NCBI GenBank assembly: GCA_021793405.1 | Contig: JAJYSV010000011.1 | Span: forward strand, 24,199-88,198 | Origin: Acidobacteriota bacterium | GTDB taxonomy: Bacteria; Acidobacteriota; Terriglobia; Terriglobales; Acidobacteriaceae | Direction: 5' to 3' | DNA: 64,000 nucleotides | In this document: positions 57,501 through 64,000 of the stretch, piece by piece | How positions within the stretch are numbered: position 1 is the first letter of the stretch | Layout of the letters: each line of letters begins with the position of its first letter | Translations under genes and position numbers: made by a program | Notes under the pieces: generated by a model | The model's database searches: none | Seen by the model: only the letters and a program-made list of their open reading frames with translations | What the model was told of the DNA's origin: nothing

Positions 57501-57886
57501 CGTCGCTGAACATCATGTCGTTGATGGGCCTGCTGATGATGACCGGCATGGCAGTTTCAAACAGTATTCTGATCGTCGAATTTGTCGGCAAGCAGCGTGA
57601 AGAAGGCAAGCCGCTGAAAGTAGCCCTGGCGGAGGCTTGCCGGTTCCGTCTGCGCCCGATTTTGATGACCACGCTGGCCACCGTACTCGGAATCATCCCC
57701 ATGTCGCTGGGTTTGGAAGCCGGCAGCGAGCAGTATGCTCCGCTGGCCCGCGCGCTTTTGGGCGGAGTGCTGATCTCCGCTGTAGTGAGCATCTTCCTGG
57801 TTCCCACTGTGTATTTCCTGATTCACCGTCACCAGAAGGACGAGGTTGACGGTCCGCAAGCGCAAGATCTCGAAGCAAGGGCATGA
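54587..57886 (+). CDS. RND efflux permease (pump 2, first copy)
   Basis: This 1099-residue proton-driven exporter begins with the typical 'FAIRYPFFILMACLAIVVIG' first helix. The TM4 proton-relay region reads SRLIDNSVIVLENI: one Asp is kept, and the second is Asn. The long central loop (about 487-550, 'KLERPTEEDVATKW...') is charged and differs strongly from the second copy, while residues about 21-236 are identical to it. The end of the gene reads 'MSLGLEAGSEQYAPLARALLGGVL'. It begins with no gap after the adaptor. Tandem unequal permeases recall MdtB-MdtC, whose products act as a mixed trimer. Confidence 0.93.
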   Translation: MSSFAIRYPFFILMACLAIVVIGTVNLLSMPVDLFPAVKIPVVVVATFYSGMPPEQIEADITDTFERFFTLGSGIDHIESRSMTGVSLIKIYFQAGTDPNADVSNISNLAMADLRRLPPGTLPPVVLSFDASNLPVCLITVEGKGLNQTQLKDYAQFEIRDQVASVKGASVPQPYGGTYRQVMVYVDPLKLEANGLSINDVYKAVNRSNLILPAGDVRIGPKDYNIYANSQVVKPSDVNSIPLKTEGNSSVLVGDVGHAEDGGQLQYNIVRVDGEHSVYLPIFKQGGGSNTITIVEGIRERVKRLLDIPPQLKAEVVFDQSVFVKMAVDNVIREGGIGLLLTALMILLFLGNMRATVAVMLSIPLSTLAGFLLLNAAGNTINTMVLGGLALALSRLIDNSVIVLENIFRHMEMGESPISAAEQGGKEVDLAVLAATVSTSIVFFPVVLLTGVSKYLFTALALGVVLAMFASYIVAMTVIPLFCAKFIKLERPTEEDVATKWSGSESEPSELLIENSEAKRVHEQRQSSLFHRIVSGFNDSYRRLEKRYDRGVAYCLWRPVFVTLIVSLFVVLSLALYPFLNLAFFPRTDPGQFVINFKAPPGTRLELTDQYCASIESIIRQVVPPSDLNMIVSNIGVYPDLSAIYTTNTAMDNAFIQVSLKQDHKVGSYAYMAMVRRRLQREVPEVQAFFQTGGLIDSVVNQGKPAPFDVRVSTMDLNAGFAVAQQIADKARRLSLVSDVLIPEDIDYPGLQLNVDRQQAAMLGLTEEDVVNGVITALTSNGMIAPSYWVDPKSGNNYMLTVQYYKSQIQSLKDFQQIPLRALTPVQPETHGSLTGVYAGGSPPHDNIVPLEAVANVKYINTPTVVDHYQLRRVFDVYIMPKTEDLGRVGKQIQLVLAGVHPPHGTLVTLGGSVTDMHEAFRSFAVGMGLAVVLIYLVLMAQFASFSDPFVILLAVPPGVAGVVLTLLVTGSSLNIMSLMGLLMMTGMAVSNSILIVEFVGKQREEGKPLKVALAEACRFRLRPILMTTLATVLGIIPMSLGLEAGSEQYAPLARALLGGVLISAVVSIFLVPTVYFLIHRHQKDEVDGPQAQDLEARA
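54647..55296 (+). repeat. near-identical 650-bp tract, copy A (in permease 1)
   Basis: By eye this tract differs from 58041-58690 at only two positions (54745 G/A, 55273 T/C), both synonymous. The 60 bases before it carry five differences, and the sequence after it diverges again. Confidence 0.9.
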
Positions 57887-57980
57887 TGCGGAATCGATAG
57901 CTTATCCGCTCACCGTCCAAGTTGCACGCGGGCGCAAACGCAGCACCCGAAAATCTGCTGAAGAAGAGGAAGATCGCTAC

Positions 57981-60900
57981 ATGTCGTCGTTTGCCATTCG
58001 GTATCCTTTTTTCATCCTGATGGCCTGCCTGGCTATCGTTGTGATTGGAACGGTCAACCTGCTGAGCATGCCGGTCGATCTGTTTCCCGCCGTCAAAATC
58101 CCCGTGGTGGTGGTGGCGACGTTTTACTCCGGCATGCCACCGGAGCAGATTGAAGCCGACATCACCGATACCTTCGAGCGTTTCTTTACCCTGGGCAGCG
58201 GCATCGACCACATCGAATCGCGGTCCATGACCGGCGTCAGCCTGATCAAGATCTATTTTCAGGCCGGCACCGATCCCAATGCCGATGTCAGCAATATTTC
58301 CAACCTGGCCATGGCCGACCTGCGCCGCCTGCCGCCGGGCACGCTGCCGCCGGTTGTCCTCAGCTTCGATGCCTCCAATTTGCCGGTCTGCCTGATTACG
58401 GTGGAAGGCAAGGGGCTGAACCAGACACAACTGAAAGATTATGCGCAGTTTGAAATCCGCGACCAGGTGGCCAGCGTCAAAGGCGCCTCCGTGCCGCAGC
58501 CTTATGGCGGAACCTATCGCCAGGTCATGGTCTATGTCGACCCGTTGAAGCTGGAAGCCAACGGGTTGAGCATCAACGACGTGTACAAGGCGGTGAACAG
58601 ATCCAACCTGATTCTGCCCGCCGGCGACGTACGCATCGGCCCCAAAGACTACAACATTTATGCGAACAGCCAGGTAGTGAAGCCCTCGGATACAAACTTG
58701 ATCCCGCTGAAAACGGAGGGGGATACCTCGGTTCTGGTGGGCGATGTCGGACATGCCGAAGATGGCGGGCAGCTGCAATACAACATCGTCCGAGTGGATG
58801 GCGAACACTCGGTGTATTTGCCCATCTTCAAGCAGGGGGGCGGCAGCAACACCATCACCATTGTGGACGGCATTCGCGAGCGGGTGAAGCATCTGCTGGA
58901 TATTCCGCCGCAGTTGAAGGCGGAGGTGGTGTTCGATCAGTCCGTCTTCGTGAAGATGGCGGTGGACAACGTCATTCGCGAAGGCGGCATCGGACTGTTG
59001 CTGACGGCGATCATGATTCTGTTGTTCCTGGGCAATATACGTGCCACGGTTGCCGTCATGCTTTCGATTCCCCTATCAGTGCTGGCGGCCTTTCTTTTGT
59101 TAAACACGCTGGGCGGCACCATCAACACAATGGTGCTGGGCGGCCTGGCGCTGGCGCTTTCGCGGCTGATTGACAATTCCGTAGTCGTGCTGGAAAACAT
59201 CTTCCGCCATATGGAGATGGGCGAGCGACCAATGGTAGCCGCCGAACAAGGCGGCAAGGAAGTGCAGTTGGCGGTGCTGGCGGCAACCGTCTCCACGTCC
59301 ATCGTATTTTTTCCGGTGGTGCTGCTGACTGGAGTAAGCAAGTATCTGTTCACCGCGCTGGCCATGGGCGTGGTGCTGGCCATGGCCGCCTCCTACATTG
59401 TCGCCATGACGGTCGTACCGCTATTTTGCGCCAAGTTCATCGTGATTGAAGGGCATACGGAGCCGAATGGTAAGCATGCGTCCGAAAACGCGGAGAATAC
59501 TGATCCCACCGAACTGGCGATTGAGGTACGAGAGGAGGAAGGCCACCAGGCGCACGCGCGCCTTTCCCCATTCCAGTACGTGGTGGGCCGCTTCAATGAC
59601 TTTTTCCACTGGATTCAATCCCGGTATGATAAAGCGATCCTGGCGTGTTTAGAGCGCCCGGTGGTAGTAACGCTCGCGTTTACCGCTTTCGTGGTGGTCA
59701 GCCTGGCGCTGTATCCATTTCTGAATCTAGCGTTCTTCCCGCGCACAGACCCAGGCCAGTTCGTCATCAACTTCAAGGCCCCGCCGGGTACACGGTTGGA
59801 ACTGACGGACCAGTATTCCGCACGGATTGAACAGGTGATTCGGCAGGTTGTAGCCCCGTCCGACCTGAACATGATCGTCTCGAACATTGGCGTCTATCCA
59901 GATCTGTCCGCGATCTACACGACCAACACGGCCATGGACAACGGATTTGTCCAGGTAAGCCTGAAAGAAGATCACAAGGTCGGCAGTTATGCCTATATGG
60001 CGATGGTGCGCCGTCGCCTGCAGGGGGAAATGCCGGAAGTGCAGACCTATTTCCAAACCGGCGGCCTGGTTGATTCGGTCGTCAACCAGGGCAAGCCGGC
60101 ACCGTTCGACATCAAGGTCAACACCATGGATCTGAAGGCGGGTTATGCGGTGGCGCAGCAGATCGCGGCACGAGCCCAAAGATTGAGTCTGGTCAGCGAC
60201 GTATTGATTCCGCAGGATATCGACTATCCCGGTCTGCAACTCAATGTCAATCGTCAGGAGGCGGCGATGCTGGGTCTAACCGAGGAGGATGTGGTCAACG
60301 GCGTCATCACGGCATTGACCTCCAACGGAATGATCGCCCCCAGCTACTGGGTCGATCCCAAATCTGGCAACAATTACATGCTCACCGTGCAGTATTACAA
60401 AAGTCAGATCCAGAGCCTGAAGGACTTCAAAGAAATTCCTTTGCGGGCGTCCCAGCCCGTCCAAGCGGAAATCCACGGTGCCTCAACGGGAATCGATACA
60501 CCGGCCGCTCCGCATGACAACATCGTTCCGCTCGAAGCGGTTGCGGATATCAAATATATCAATACGCCCACTGTGGTCGATCACTATCAATTGCGGCGGG
60601 TCTTCGATGTCTATATCATGCCGAAGACCGAGGATCTGGGCCGGGTGGGCAAACAGATACAGCAAATTGTCAATGAAGCCCACCCACCGCATGGCACGCT
60701 GGTCAGCATTACGGGCTCGGTCATCGACATGAAGGACTCGTTCCGGAGTTTCGCCATCGGATTGGCTCTTTCGGTGGTCCTTGTCTATCTGATCCTGATG
60801 GCGCAATTCGCATCGCTATCCGATCCCTTCATTATTCTTCTCGCGGTGCCGCCCGGTATGTCCGGCGTGTTGCTATTCCTGCTGGTGACCGGAACGTCGC

Positions 60901-61280
60901 TGAACATCATGTCTCTGATGGGCTGTCTGATGATGACCGGCATCGTAGTATCAGACAGCATTTTGATCGTGGACTTCATTGGGATACAGCGAGGTGAGGG
61001 AAAGCCGTTGAAGATAGCGATTGGAGAAGCCTGTCGTGTCCGTTTGCGGCCCATCATGATGACCACGCTGGCCACCGCGCTCGGCCTGATTCCGATGGCG
61101 CTGGGACTTGAAGCCGGCAGCGAGCAGTATGCTCCGCTGGCCCGCGCAATTCTGGGTGGCCTGACAGTATCCGGAGTGGTCACTGTCTTTCTTGTGCCAA
61201 CCGTCTATTACTTGATCCACCGCAGTCATGAAAATGGGTCTGACATCCAGCAGATATCAGACTCGGAGGAGCGGATATGA
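57981..61280 (+). CDS. RND efflux permease (pump 2, second copy)
   Basis: This permease is also 1099 residues; the start at 57981 follows an 'aagagga' SD, 94 bases after the first copy's stop. An in-frame extension to 57846 overlaps the first permease and is rejected. TM4 reads SRLIDNSVVVLENI, again with Asp-Asn. The central loop ('VIEGHTEPNGKHASENAENTDPTEL') and the C-terminal half differ clearly from copy 1, so it is not a mere duplicate: residues 800-850 and 1060-1099 also differ. Its stop overlaps the TolC start (ATGA). Copies 1 and 2 probably form one heteromeric permease with the single adaptor. Confidence 0.93.
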   Translation: MSSFAIRYPFFILMACLAIVVIGTVNLLSMPVDLFPAVKIPVVVVATFYSGMPPEQIEADITDTFERFFTLGSGIDHIESRSMTGVSLIKIYFQAGTDPNADVSNISNLAMADLRRLPPGTLPPVVLSFDASNLPVCLITVEGKGLNQTQLKDYAQFEIRDQVASVKGASVPQPYGGTYRQVMVYVDPLKLEANGLSINDVYKAVNRSNLILPAGDVRIGPKDYNIYANSQVVKPSDTNLIPLKTEGDTSVLVGDVGHAEDGGQLQYNIVRVDGEHSVYLPIFKQGGGSNTITIVDGIRERVKHLLDIPPQLKAEVVFDQSVFVKMAVDNVIREGGIGLLLTAIMILLFLGNIRATVAVMLSIPLSVLAAFLLLNTLGGTINTMVLGGLALALSRLIDNSVVVLENIFRHMEMGERPMVAAEQGGKEVQLAVLAATVSTSIVFFPVVLLTGVSKYLFTALAMGVVLAMAASYIVAMTVVPLFCAKFIVIEGHTEPNGKHASENAENTDPTELAIEVREEEGHQAHARLSPFQYVVGRFNDFFHWIQSRYDKAILACLERPVVVTLAFTAFVVVSLALYPFLNLAFFPRTDPGQFVINFKAPPGTRLELTDQYSARIEQVIRQVVAPSDLNMIVSNIGVYPDLSAIYTTNTAMDNGFVQVSLKEDHKVGSYAYMAMVRRRLQGEMPEVQTYFQTGGLVDSVVNQGKPAPFDIKVNTMDLKAGYAVAQQIAARAQRLSLVSDVLIPQDIDYPGLQLNVNRQEAAMLGLTEEDVVNGVITALTSNGMIAPSYWVDPKSGNNYMLTVQYYKSQIQSLKDFKEIPLRASQPVQAEIHGASTGIDTPAAPHDNIVPLEAVADIKYINTPTVVDHYQLRRVFDVYIMPKTEDLGRVGKQIQQIVNEAHPPHGTLVSITGSVIDMKDSFRSFAIGLALSVVLVYLILMAQFASLSDPFIILLAVPPGMSGVLLFLLVTGTSLNIMSLMGCLMMTGIVVSDSILIVDFIGIQRGEGKPLKIAIGEACRVRLRPIMMTTLATALGLIPMALGLEAGSEQYAPLARAILGGLTVSGVVTVFLVPTVYYLIHRSHENGSDIQQISDSEERI
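58041..58690 (+). repeat. near-identical 650-bp tract, copy B (in permease 2)
   Basis: This is the partner of 54647-55296 at an offset of 3394 bases with two mismatches. It lies fully inside the second permease gene. The tract is the most uniform part of the alignment between the two genes. Confidence 0.9.
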
Positions 61281-62767
61281 TGCAGAAGCAAGCCCTGTAT
61301 TTTCCATTTGTCGCCGCAGTCGCGATGTTCGTATTCGGTGGCAGTCCGCGACGCTTGCGAGCGCAGAAACTGGCCGATGCGCCTTCCACCGTGATGCTGA
61401 GCAGGAACATTGAACAGCAAAATCTGGAAGCGGCTCCAGTGGCTCCGCATGCGTCCGCTATGCCGGGCGACACGCTCTCGCAACCGCCTTCGCAAGCCGC
61501 GCTACTCAAAATCACAGCGCAAGGACCCGTGTCTTCGATTCCGCAGCAGTTAACCTTACAAGAAGCCGAGCAGATCGCGATTCGGAACAATCCGCGGGTA
61601 CGCGTGGGCCAGTTGCTGGCGCGCGCTCAGCATCAGGTCTATCGCGAGACACGATCCGCCTACCTGCCGCAACTGGAAGGAGGGGCTGTTGGCTCTCAGG
61701 CGGACACCGGCAGCCGATTCACCTTCGATGGATTGAGATCGACACGTCTGATCACCCACGCCGGCGGGGGACTGGACTTCCACCAATTGCTGACGGATTT
61801 CGGCCACACTTCCAACCTGATTGCGTCTTCCAAGCTGTATGAGAAAGCACAAAACGCCCAGGCTGTGGCGAGCACCCTGGATGTAGTTCTCATCACCGAC
61901 CAGGCATTTTACAACGCATTGGAAGCGCAGGCATTGGTGAAGGTTGCTCAACAGACTGTCGATACACGACAGACAACCGACGTGCAGATTGCTGAGCTGA
62001 CCAGGAACAAGCTGCGTTCCACCATCGACCTCGCGTTTGCCGACGAAAATCTGGCGCAGGCTCAATTGCTGCTGCTCGATGCGCAGACGCAATACAGCAA
62101 CGATATCAACGCTCTCACGTCGTTGCTTGGTTTCGACCGCCCCATGTCCTATACCCTGATCGAAACCGGCGGCGATGTTCCTTTGCCGCCGCCCGATCAA
62201 GACCAATTGGTTCAGATGGCGCTCAAACAAAGACCGGACCTGATGGCGCTGGACTATGACCAGCAAGCGGCGAAAAAATACAGCCGCGCGGAATGGGAAC
62301 AACTGCTGCCGACCTTGAGTACGATGGCAGTGGTCGGCGGCACACCCGTCCGGGACGATAGGTATTTCACCAGCAATTGGTTTGGCGCGGTCGGCGCCAA
62401 TCTCCAAGTCCCCATTTTCAACGGGTTTCGATATACCTCCGAAGCGGAAGAGGCGGATGACCGCGCTAAAGCGGCTCAGGAGAACCTGCGCGACCTGCGC
62501 GACACGGTTGTTCGTGACGTTCGAGACGCGTGGCTCCAGACCAACACTTCCTACCAGAAAATCGCAGTTACGGAGAAGCTTCTCAAAGCATCGAACATGG
62601 GGCTGGATTTGGCGCAAGCCCGCTACAAACTGGGACTCAGTTCCATCGTTGAACTAAGCCAGTCTCAATTGGATCAAACCCAGGCCTCCATTGAAAATGT
62701 CAATGCGCGATATGAATACCAACTCTCGCTGGCGGCGCTGAATTATCAACTGGGTGCTTTGCCTTAG
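61277..62767 (+). CDS. TolC-family outer-membrane efflux protein (pump 2)
   Basis: This 496-residue protein has a signal-like N-terminus (ALYFPFVAAVAMFVFGGSPRRLRAQ). A variable stretch to about 80 leads to the first efflux repeat 'QQLTLQEAEQIAIRNNPRVRVGQLLARAQHQVYRETRSAYLPQLEGG'. The second repeat contains 'LVQMALKQRPDLMALDYDQQAAKKYSRAEWEQLLPTLSTMAVVGG' and ends 'GLDLAQARYKLGLSSIVELSQSQLDQTQASIENVNARYEYQLSLAALNYQLG'. The start ATG overlaps the stop of permease 2; a second ATG three bases on is equally possible. It is the last gene of the adaptor-permease-permease-TolC operon. Confidence 0.92.
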   Translation: MMQKQALYFPFVAAVAMFVFGGSPRRLRAQKLADAPSTVMLSRNIEQQNLEAAPVAPHASAMPGDTLSQPPSQAALLKITAQGPVSSIPQQLTLQEAEQIAIRNNPRVRVGQLLARAQHQVYRETRSAYLPQLEGGAVGSQADTGSRFTFDGLRSTRLITHAGGGLDFHQLLTDFGHTSNLIASSKLYEKAQNAQAVASTLDVVLITDQAFYNALEAQALVKVAQQTVDTRQTTDVQIAELTRNKLRSTIDLAFADENLAQAQLLLLDAQTQYSNDINALTSLLGFDRPMSYTLIETGGDVPLPPPDQDQLVQMALKQRPDLMALDYDQQAAKKYSRAEWEQLLPTLSTMAVVGGTPVRDDRYFTSNWFGAVGANLQVPIFNGFRYTSEAEEADDRAKAAQENLRDLRDTVVRDVRDAWLQTNTSYQKIAVTEKLLKASNMGLDLAQARYKLGLSSIVELSQSQLDQTQASIENVNARYEYQLSLAALNYQLGALP

Positions 62768-62800
62768 AGCGGCTTTGCTCGCTTTGGATACAATCAGCCC

Positions 62801-63826
62801 ATGCAACTAACAGAACTGGCAAGATTGTTGAACGCGCGGCTGGAGGGCAGCCAGGAGAACCCGGCGCCCGGGATGACGGAAGTGACAGGCGTGGCCGGGA
62901 TAGAGGAAGCGGGGGCGCATCACGTTACCTTCGTCGCCAATCCGAAATATGCCGCCCTGGCACGAACGACAAAGGCCGCGGCTGTGCTGGTGACGAACGA
63001 CTTTCCGGCGATTTCCGCAGCCACCTTGCGGACGTCCAATCCGTATCTGGCCTTCGCCCATGCGATCGAGATTTTCTATCAGGCTCCCTCGTATGCCGCT
63101 GGAGTTCATCCAGCCGCCATCGTCCATCCCACCGCCAAGCTGGGCCGCGATTGTCACGTCGGCGCGTATGCCGTCGTTGAAGCGAATGTAGAAATTGGCG
63201 ATGCTGCGGTGCTGCTGCCTCACGTCGTGATCTATCCCAATGTTCGCATCGGCCATCATTTTTTTGCGCACTCTCATGCCGTCGTACGCGAGGGCTGCCG
63301 CCTGGGCGACCATGTAGTGCTGCAAAACGGGGCCATCATCGGGGCGGATGGATTCGGCTTCGCGAAGGACGACGAAGGTCGCTGGTATAAGATTCCGCAA
63401 TCCGGTCCGGCGGTCCTGGAAGATCGCGTGGAGGTGCAGGCCAATGCGTGCATTGACCGCGCCAGCGTGGGAGAAACGCACATCGGCGCAGGCGTGAAGG
63501 TGGACAACCTGGTGCAGGTGGGCCATGGATGCACAGTGGGCGAAAATACGCTACTGTGCGCGCAAGCCGGGCTGGCTGGTTCGTCGCACCTGGGACGCAA
63601 TGTGATTCTGGCCGGACAGGCCGCCGTGGCCGGACACTGTTCGATCGGTGATGGATCGGTATTGACGGCACAAAGCGCCGTCTCGCACGATGTGCCGCCG
63701 GGGAAAGTGATGAGCGGTTCACCAGGCCTCGATAATCGCCTCTGGCTGCGATGCATTACTGCGTACAGTCGCCTGCCGGAGATGTTGAAGTTGATGCGCA
63801 AGCTGGCGAACGCGAAGGAAGAGTAG
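62801..63826 (+). CDS. lpxD: UDP-3-O-acylglucosamine N-acyltransferase
   Basis: LpxD transfers a hydroxyacyl chain from ACP to the 2-amino group of UDP-3-O-acyl-glucosamine in lipid A synthesis. The 341-residue protein has an N-terminal uridine-binding domain ('LNARLEGSQENPAPGMTEVTGVAGIEEAGAHHVTFVANPKYA'). A left-handed beta-helix of hexapeptide repeats follows from about residue 105 ('AIVHPTAKLGRDCHVGAYAVVEANVEIGD'). The catalytic histidine is likely in LVQVGHGCTVGE. It ends in a C-terminal helix 'LPEMLKLMRKLA'. It follows TolC by 33 bases; no lpxA or fabZ is next to it, so it is a stand-alone copy. A clear terminator follows. Confidence 0.94.
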   Translation: MQLTELARLLNARLEGSQENPAPGMTEVTGVAGIEEAGAHHVTFVANPKYAALARTTKAAAVLVTNDFPAISAATLRTSNPYLAFAHAIEIFYQAPSYAAGVHPAAIVHPTAKLGRDCHVGAYAVVEANVEIGDAAVLLPHVVIYPNVRIGHHFFAHSHAVVREGCRLGDHVVLQNGAIIGADGFGFAKDDEGRWYKIPQSGPAVLEDRVEVQANACIDRASVGETHIGAGVKVDNLVQVGHGCTVGENTLLCAQAGLAGSSHLGRNVILAGQAAVAGHCSIGDGSVLTAQSAVSHDVPPGKVMSGSPGLDNRLWLRCITAYSRLPEMLKLMRKLANAKEE

Positions 63827-63883
63827 CCGCTGGAGTGCGGCGACCATTCGCTGATTGATTCAGACAGCATCTACAGTAAGTAT

Positions 63884-63909
63884 CCCCCGGCAGAGCCGGG
63901 GGCTTTATT
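63884..63909 (+). terminator. intrinsic terminator of lpxD
   Basis: A GC-rich 8-bp perfect stem (63884-63891 with 63895-63902, loop aga) is followed by ctttatt. It lies 57 nt after the lpxD stop. Confidence 0.8.
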
Positions 63910-63914
63910 GTGTG

Positions 63915-63984
63915 AGCCGCTCAAAGCGGCTGGTGCGGGGTCGCTAACGCGGCCCCGGTTTGATTGAGCCACCTTAACGGTGGC
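63915..63984. repeat. cluster of three small palindromes
   Basis: Directly after the terminator come 7-bp arms 63915-63921/63925-63931 (spacer caa), GC arms 63936-63944/63949-63957 with one mismatched pair and spacer taac, and 6-bp arms 63968-63973/63979-63984 with spacer ttaac. The stems differ in sequence, but spacers and bordering bases are similar. No coding function was seen; the cluster may continue past the window end. Confidence 0.6.
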
Positions 63985-64000
63985 AGGTCATTTCCACATG

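Noticed and set aside
57846..57980. In-frame N-terminal extension of the second permease
   Set aside because: It overlaps the end of the first permease. The ATG at 57981 has an SD and gives the same N-terminus as the first copy.
57693..58892. Long minus-strand frames repeated opposite both RND permeases
   Set aside because: The near-identical antisense frames at 54566-55414 and 57693-58892 only mirror the duplicated permease tract; they have no independent coding sign.
1..64000. CRISPR arrays, tRNA or rRNA genes, prophage, insertion sequences, riboswitches
   Set aside because: None was seen. There are no regularly spaced repeats, transposase-like frames or T-box or riboswitch-like leaders in the gaps, although short tRNA-like folds were not exhaustively tested by hand.

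Overview
The window looks like a piece of a bacterial chromosome from the Acidobacteriota, most likely a Terriglobia/Acidobacteriales-type organism. This is inferred from protein character, not from a database search. The clues are a DUF3617 protein, a VWFA-related Acidobacteria-type VWA protein, a fused LptC-LptA, long RND efflux operons and a GC content near 60% by eye. The cell is a diderm with LPS: MsbA-like exporter, LptB, LptC/A and LpxD are all encoded here. Almost everything is coding. No rRNA, tRNA, CRISPR array, transposase or phage gene was seen.

Layout. 1-657 (+): end of a HAD phosphatase gene coupled to a small membrane protein. 934-4905 (-): DUF3617 secreted protein, dxs, acyltransferase. 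4980-7013 (+): large secreted esterase-like hydrolase. 7035-10803 (-): acs, beta-propeller protein, DUF421 membrane protein. 10961-13498 (+): ftsK, facing a Ysc84/SYLF gene across a perfect 20-bp hairpin. 14664-15995 (-): LuxR-type regulator with a degenerate receiver, and dcd. 16172-26130 (+): HU, MsbA-like ABC transporter, yicC, gmk, rpoZ, coaBC, uracil-DNA glycosylase, dienelactone hydrolase, priA. 26145-33159 (-): the classical lptC/A-lptB-rpoN-hpf-rapZ cluster. 33217 (+): an uncharacterised protein. 33816-46130 (-): glyS, glyQ, recO, ferredoxin, inositol-monophosphatase family, Hfq-like, VWA, MoaD-MoaE fusion, two paralogous TIGR04325-type methyltransferases, alaC, OsmC, and an ECF-like sigma factor with a fused zinc finger. 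46246-52452 (-): first RND efflux operon (tolC, adaptor, permease, DUF2892, small protein). 52757-62767 (+): a small membrane protein and a second RND operon with one adaptor, two tandem permeases and a TolC. 62801-63826 (+): lpxD, then a terminator and a run of small palindromes to the window end.

How the genes work together. Envelope biogenesis dominates: lipid A acylation (LpxD), flipping (MsbA-like), LPS transport (LptB, LptC/A), isoprenoid precursor supply (Dxs), an O-acyltransferase and two tripartite pumps. The rest is housekeeping: replication restart, segregation, recombination, nucleotide and CoA synthesis, glycyl-tRNA charging and Moco synthesis.

No clearly new system is visible. 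The most notable points are the strong sequence homogenisation between the tandem RND permeases, the MoaD-MoaE fusion, the receiver without a phospho-acceptor, a RapZ with an altered P-loop, the overlapping VWA/Hfq-like/IMPase operon and the terminal palindrome cluster.
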